Assembly: GCF_003473485.1 (NCBI RefSeq)
Contig: NC_053043.1
Location: 30,666,576 to 30,730,575, forward strand
Direction of reading: 5' to 3'
Origin: Medicago truncatula
Taxonomy: Eukaryota; Streptophyta; Magnoliopsida; Fabales; Fabaceae
Length of the DNA: 64,000 bases
Part shown: in pieces, positions 60,701 through 64,000 of the stretch
How positions within the stretch are numbered: the first letter of the stretch is position 1
How the letters are laid out: each line of letters starts with the position of its first letter
Made by a program: the position numbers and the translations under genes
The notes under the pieces: model-generated
What the model was told of the DNA's origin: nothing
Seen by the model: the letters and a program-made list of their open reading frames with translations, nothing else
Database searches by the model: none

Positions 60701-63700
60701 ATCCCATCAGAACTCCGCAGTTAAGCGTGCTTGGGCGAGAGTAGTACTAGGATGGGTGACCTCCTGGGAAGTCCTTGTGTTGCACCTCTTTTTGCCAAAA
60801 TTTCGTGTTCTTTTTGTTAATTAGCGTAATTTTACGTCGTTCCGTTAATTTACGCTACCTAACACTCTATTAGTTAATTAATTAGCGTAGTTTGACGTCT
60901 TTTTTGAAAAATAAATTAGAAATGCATATATACAATTACAACGCTTTACTCTCAGGTGCGATCATACCAGCACTAATGCACCGGATCCCATCAGAACTCC
61001 GCAGTTAAGCGTGCTTGGGCGAGAGTAGTACTAGGATGGGTGACCTCCTGGGAAGTCCTTGTGTTGCACCTCTTTTTGCCAAAATTTCGTGTTCTTTTTG
61101 TTAATTAGCGTAATTTTACGTCGTTTTTGAAAAATAAACTTCGATTGTATTTCATTTTTTCCGTTAATTTACGCTACCTAACACTCTATTAGTTAATTAA
61201 TTAGCGTAGTTTGACGTCTTTTTTGAAAATAAATTAGAAATGCATATATACAATTACAACGCTTTACTCTCAGGTGCGATCATACCAGCACTAATGCACC
61301 GGATCCCATCAGAACTCCGCAGTTAAGCGTGCTTGGGCGAGAGTAGTACTAGGATGGGTGACCTCCTGGGAAGTCCTTGTGTTGCACCTCTTTTTGCCAA
61401 AATTTCGTGTTCTTTTTGTTAATTAGCGTAATTTTACGTCGTTTTTGAAAAATAAACTTCGATTGTATTTCATTTTTTCCGTTAATTTACGCTACCTAAC
61501 ACTCTATTAGTTAATTAATTAGCGTAGTTTGACGTCTTTTTTGAAAAATAAATTAGAAATGCATATATACAATTACAACGCTTTACTCTCAGGTGCGATC
61601 ATACCAGCACTAATGCACCGGATCCCATCAGAACTCCGCAGTTAAGCGTGCTTGGGCGAGAGTAGTACTAGGATGGGTGACCTCCTGGGAAGTCCTTGTG
61701 TTGCACCTCTTTTTGCCAAAATTTCGTGTTCTTTTTGTTAATTAGCGTAATTTTACGTCGTTTTTGAAAAATAAACTTCGATTGTATTTCATTTTTTCCG
61801 TTAATTTACGCTACCTAACACTCTATTAGTTAATTAATTAGCGTAGTTTGACGTCTTTTTTGAAAAATAAATTAGAAATGCATATATACAATTACAACGC
61901 TTTACTCTCAGGTGCGATCATACCAGCACTAATGCACCGGATCCCATCAGAACTCCGCAGTTAAGCGTGCTTGGGCGAGAGTAGTACTAGGATGGGTGAC
62001 CTCCTGGGAAGTCCTTGTGTTGCACCTCTTTTTGCCAAAATTTCGTGTTCTTTTTGTTAATTAGCGTAATTTTACGTCGTTCCGTTAATTTACGCTACCT
62101 AACACTCTATTAGTTAATTAATTAGCGTAGTTTGACGTCTTTTTTGAAAAATAAATTAGAAATGCATATATACAATTACAACGCTTTACTCTCAGGTGCG
62201 ATCATACCAGCACTAATGCACCGGATCCCATCAGAACTCCGCAGTTAAGCGTGCTTGGGCGAGAGTAGTACTAGGATGGGTGACCTCCTGGGAAGTCCTT
62301 GTGTTGCACCTCTTTTTGCCAAAATTTCGTGTTCTTTTTGTTAATTAGCGTAATTTTACGTCGTTTTTGAAAAATAAACTTCGATTGTATTTCATTTTTT
62401 CCGTTAATTTACGCTACCTAACACTCTATTAGTTAATTAATTAGCGTAGTTTGACGTCTTTTTTGAAAAATAAATTAGAAATGCATATATACAATTACAA
62501 CGCTTTACTCTCAGGTGCGATCATACCAGCACTAATGCACCGGATCCCATCAGAACTCCGCAGTTAAGCGTGCTTGGGCGAGAGTAGTACTAGGATGGGT
62601 GACCTCCTGGGAAGTCCTTGTGTTGCACCTCTTTTTGCCAAAATTTCGTGTTCTTTTTGTTAATTAGCGTAATTTTACGTCGTTCCGTTAATTTACGCTA
62701 CCTAACACTCTATTAGTTAATTAATTAGCGTAGTTTGACGTCTTTTTTGAAAAATAAATTAGAAATGCATATATACAATTACAACGCTTTACTCTCAGGT
62801 GCGATCATACCAGCACTAATGCACCGGATCCCATCAGAACTCCGCAGTTAAGCGTGCTTGGGCGAGAGTAGTACTAGGATGGGTGACCTCCTGGGAAGTC
62901 CTTGTGTTGCACCTCTTTTTGCCAAAATTTCGTGTTCTTTTTGTTAATTAGCGTAATTTTACGTCGTTTTTGAAAAATAAACTTCGATTGTATTTCATTT
63001 TTTCCGTTAATTTACGCTACCTAACACTCTATTAGTTAATTAATTAGCGTAGTTTGACGTCTTTTTTGAAAAATAAATTAGAAATGCATATATACAATTA
63101 CAACGCTTTACTCTCAGGTGCGATCATACCAGCACTAATGCACCGGATCCCATCAGAACTCCGCAGTTAAGCGTGCTTGGGCGAGAGTAGTACTAGGATG
63201 GGTGACCTCCTGGGAAGTCCTTGTGTTGCACCTCTTTTTGCCAAAATTTCGTGTTCTTTTTGTTAATTAGCGTAATTTTACGTCGTTTTTGAAAAATAAA
63301 CTTCGATTGTATTTCATTTTTTCCGTTAATTTACGCTACCTAACACTCTATTAGTTAATTAATTAGCGTAGTTTGACGTCTTTTTTGAAAAATAAATTAG
63401 AAATGCATATATACAATTACAACGCTTTACTCTCAGGTGCGATCATACCAGCACTAATGCACCGGATCCCATCAGAACTCCGCAGTTAAGCGTGCTTGGG
63501 CGAGAGTAGTACTAGGATGGGTGACCTCCTGGGAAGTCCTTGTGTTGCACCTCTTTTTGCCAAAATTTCGTGTTCTTTTTGTTAATTAGCGTAATTTTAC
63601 GTCGTTCCGTTAATTTACGCTACCTAACACTCTATTAGTTAATTAATTAGCGTAGTTTGACGTCTTTTTTGAAAAATAAATTAGAAATGCATATATACAA

Positions 63701-63718
63701 TTACAACGCTTTACTCTC

Positions 63719-63837
63719 AGGTGCGATCATACCAGCACTAATGCACCGGATCCCATCAGAACTCCGCAGTTAAGCGTGCTTGGGCGAGAGTAGTACTAGG
63801 ATGGGTGACCTCCTGGGAAGTCCTTGTGTTGCACCTC
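63719..63837 (+). rRNA. 5S rRNA gene, copy 180 (last complete copy)
   Basis: Standard sequence with a normal internal promoter and T-run. The array continues: the window ends inside a long spacer, about 38 bp before the next gene would begin. Confidence 0.95.
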
Positions 63838-64000
63838 TTTTTGCCAAAATTTCGTGTTCTTTTTGTTAATTAGCGTAATTTTACGTCGTTTTTGAAAAAT
63901 AAACTTCGATTGTATTTCATTTTTTCCGTTAATTTACGCTACCTAACACTCTATTAGTTAATTAATTAGCGTAGTTTGACGTCTTTTTTGAAAAATAAAT

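Larger units (their letters stand above)
45473..64000 (+). repeat. 5S rDNA array, zone 3: mixed 319 and 284 bp units (copies 120-180)
   Basis: Genes start at 45592, 45888, 46207, 46526, 46810, 47128, 47412, 47731, 48050, 48334, 48618, 48936, 49254, 49538, 49857, 50141, 50460, 50744, 51063, 51347, 51631, 51950, 52234, 52553, 52871, 53156, 53475, 53759, 54078, 54362, 54681, 54965, 55249, 55567, 55851, 56170, 56454, 56737, 57055, 57339, 57658, 57941, 58225, 58544, 58828, 59147, 59431, 59750, 60068, 60386, 60670, 60954, 61272, 61591, 61910, 62194, 62513, 62797, 63116, 63435 and 63719. Twenty-nine intervals are short (283-285 bp) through a spacer deletion of 34-35 bp; one is 296 bp. Long and short units often alternate. 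The array continues beyond the window. Confidence 0.97.

Noticed and set aside
7438-64000. CRISPR-like array of regular repeats
   Set aside because: Both the gene part and the spacer part are conserved in every unit, and the conserved part is a plant 5S rRNA gene. There are no unique spacers and the host is a plant.
7438-64000. Other RNA genes (tRNA, U6, 7SL) linked to the 5S units
   Set aside because: Some plants link 5S to other repeats, but the 200 bp spacer here shows no tRNA-like or snRNA-like sequence.

Overview
The window is nuclear plant DNA, probably from a eudicot and possibly a legume. The main evidence is a large tandem array of plant-type 5S rRNA genes. The flank also carries pieces of plant genes with plant-type introns: an RPA32 subunit, an RNA-dependent RNA polymerase of the RDR3/4/5 clade, and a plant mobile domain (PMD) protein. 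The legume guess rests on the 5S gene starting AGGTGCGATC and is weak. I see no complete protein-coding gene.

Region 1 (1-7437) is a mosaic built from two large, diverged inverted repeats lying side by side. Inverted repeat A has arms at 1-2012 and 3598-5418. Each arm carries a TC-rich leader, a small GC-rich fold-back element and one exon of about 83 codons. Its 1.6 kb spacer holds an AT-rich fold-back region, the first exon of an RPA32 gene, and two exons of an RDR gene that stop exactly where the right arm begins. Inverted repeat B has arms at about 5421-6350 and 6494-7424. It carries two facing copies of a PMD gene fragment, each damaged in a different place. A transcript crossing either palindrome could fold into a long hairpin; that is inference only.

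Region 2 (7438-64000) is one 5S rDNA array, all on the + strand, with 180 complete 5S copies, running off the right edge. The standard unit is 319 bp: about 119 bp of gene and 200 bp of spacer. The spacer has a TATATA at -27, GC at -11 and C at -1, and the gene is followed by a T-run terminator. The array has three zones. Copies 1-42, next to the flank, are degenerate: half have length changes inside the gene, and all 17 insertions fall at two spots in the internal promoter. Copies 43-119 are almost perfectly uniform at 319 bp. From 45.5 kb onward a 284 bp unit with a 35 bp spacer deletion alternates with the 319 bp unit, often as a dimer of about 603 bp, which is an emerging higher-order repeat.

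The genes do not form a pathway. The window shows the edge of a 5S array abutting rearranged gene fragments, with three stages of concerted evolution visible along the array. Divergence between repeats was judged by eye, not computed.
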